A stretch of 64,000 nt of DNA from an uncultured Pseudomonadales bacterium (GTDB taxonomy: Bacteria; Pseudomonadota; Gammaproteobacteria; Pseudomonadales; Cellvibrionaceae), in the NCBI GenBank assembly GCA_947487765.1, contig CANKXO010000002.1, forward strand, positions 248,001-312,000, in the 5' to 3' direction. Under the pieces are notes generated by a model that did not search any database, was not told the DNA's origin, and saw only the letters and a program-made list of their open reading frames with translations. Both the position numbers and the translations under genes were made by a program. Of the stretch, positions 63,097-64,000 are shown one piece after another (the first letter of the stretch is position 1; each line of letters starts with the position of its first letter).

Positions 63097-64000
63097 TTAC
63101 GTTAGCAATAACCACTGCAAGATGATGATGCACCCGAACACAAAAGATAAGCACTGCCAAAATACTTTAGGGTTGCGCTCTATTAAAGGCACTCGTTGAT
63201 ATTTTTCGAGAAGATTTACATTGGGTTCATATAAATCTTTAACTAACTCAGACAAGACTTCATAACGTTGTTGAAAAGAAGGGTGCGTTGCTTTTTCTAA
63301 TGCACAATCAATCCACTCAGGTATATTTTTATCGTAATTTCTAATGGATTGATAGCGCCATTCATGTATATCTTTAGGAGTGCGCCGATGAGCATGGCTC
63401 ATTTGATAAGGCAACTTTCCAGATAACATTTCATAGATAATAGCCCCTAAAGAAAATATATCTGAACGATGATCTGCCTGCCCTTCTAGCAAATATTCAG
63501 GCGCAATATAATCAACTGAACCGACCGGCACATCTTCACAAATAGGTGATGCTATTTCACTGAGACCACTAACTTTCACTGTCCCAAAATCAATTAATTT
63601 AATTCGTCCATCATCGCAAATCATAATGTTTTCTGGCTTCAGATCCCGATGTATCATTTCCATTCGCCGAAATACACGCAGACCGGTAACAATACCTTGA
63701 ACGATTTCACGCATTTTTTCCAACGAAGTATGCTTACCATTATCATGCATCCATTGGCGCAATGTCTGCCCTTCGATATATTCTGCTAACAAGTAAAGAA
63801 ATTGACTATCATGACTCGGAGCATAAACCTTCATAATAGAATCATGGTCAGCTCGTAAGCCAACCCATTGTTCACGTATAAAGCCTTCAAGATATTGCGC
63901 ATCTTCTGAAAAATTAGGGGACGGCGCTTTCAATATATAAGGCCGCTTATGGTCTGGATGCTGCACAAGGTAAACATGGCTACGAGTTCCACTATGTATA
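63097..64000 (-). CDS. Ser/Thr protein kinase domain, partial (probably bifunctional kinase/phosphatase)
   Basis: The frame is open to the right edge; codons from 63999 read IHSGTRSHVYLV, the glycine-rich loop, so the gene starts outside. The kinase motifs are YILKAPS (ATP lysine), HRDLKPENIM, DFGTVK, APEYLLEG and DHRSDIFSLGAIIYEMLSG; a C-terminal transmembrane helix (FWQCLSFVFGCIIILQWLLL) ends it. This is the C-terminal half of the Pseudomonas-type protein with an N-terminal PP2C phosphatase, usually near nitrate assimilation genes. The phosphatase half is not in the window. Confidence 0.88.
   Translation of the reverse strand, partial: IHSGTRSHVYLVQHPDHKRPYILKAPSPNFSEDAQYLEGFIREQWVGLRADHDSIMKVYAPSHDSQFLYLLAEYIEGQTLRQWMHDNGKHTSLEKMREIVQGIVTGLRVFRRMEMIHRDLKPENIMICDDGRIKLIDFGTVKVSGLSEIASPICEDVPVGSVDYIAPEYLLEGQADHRSDIFSLGAIIYEMLSGKLPYQMSHAHRRTPKDIHEWRYQSIRNYDKNIPEWIDCALEKATHPSFQQRYEVLSELVKDLYEPNVNLLEKYQRVPLIERNPKVFWQCLSFVFGCIIILQWLLLT

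Noticed and set aside
1-64000. tRNA, rRNA, CRISPR, insertion sequences, prophage
   Set aside because: No cloverleaf-type sequence, repeat-spacer array, transposase or phage gene was seen by eye; short RNA genes could be missed.

Overview
The window looks like chromosome of an AT-rich (about 40% GC by eye, not computed) gammaproteobacterium, probably a marine or free-living relative of the Oceanospirillales/Pseudomonadales. The basis is the gene content and order: ccoNOQP-GHIS followed by a TauE/SafE-like gene, bamC next to dapA, rsmJ, miaE, fabV, the long bimodular queF, yheS, a PA2817-like gene and a Pseudomonas-type kinase gene at the right edge. I see no rRNA, tRNA, CRISPR array, insertion sequence or prophage. 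This is a taxonomic inference, not an identification.

Bases 1-14.3 kb are the most accessory-like part. They hold a truncated soluble transhydrogenase gene; three small regulator/target units (WYL regulator with an NTF2-like gene, TetR with an SDR, GbsR/MarR with a glutaredoxin), each with a palindromic operator I can read directly; an ECF sigma factor and zinc anti-sigma pair downstream of DM13 and SPW-repeat genes; and a two-component system divergent from a MipA/OmpV outer-membrane gene, with an RstA-box-like direct repeat between them. Two genes here are interrupted by single-base shifts in short homopolymers: a cytochrome b561 and a secreted lumazine-binding-like protein.

Bases 15-31 kb carry yheS, two HExxH metallopeptidase-like secreted proteins (17.9 kb and 29.4 kb), an unrecognised 216-residue protein paired with a NYN-domain protein, a JmjC-like oxygenase, rhlE, an AEC carrier, a membrane-bound class III nucleotide cyclase, queF with yadGH, and a D-2-hydroxyacid dehydrogenase. 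Bases 30-40 kb are mostly housekeeping: rsmJ, PilZ, an MBL-fold hydrolase, bamC-dapA, lpxL, tas, fabV and miaE, plus an unusual glycosyltransferase-like gene.

Bases 40.9-48.3 kb are a complete TRAP dicarboxylate-type uptake system (dctPQM) with a DctB/DctD-type sigma-54 two-component pair facing away from it. Bases 49.3-58.4 kb are a cbb3 oxidase structural and assembly locus (ccoNOQP then ccoGHIS and a TauE/SafE-like gene) behind a perfect FNR/ANR box. Then come argG, an EamA transporter, a DUF2971 protein, a diguanylate cyclase and the kinase half of a protein kinase gene running off the right edge.

A recurring motif is long, nearly gapless inverted repeats (14-16 bp arms) at 6092, 18929, 40733, 43132 and 54944, mostly without a clear U-tract. 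I found no clear-cut unknown defence or biosynthetic system. The best candidates for something undescribed are the ECF/DM13/SPW unit, the 19-20 kb unknown/NYN pair and the M91-like secreted protease.
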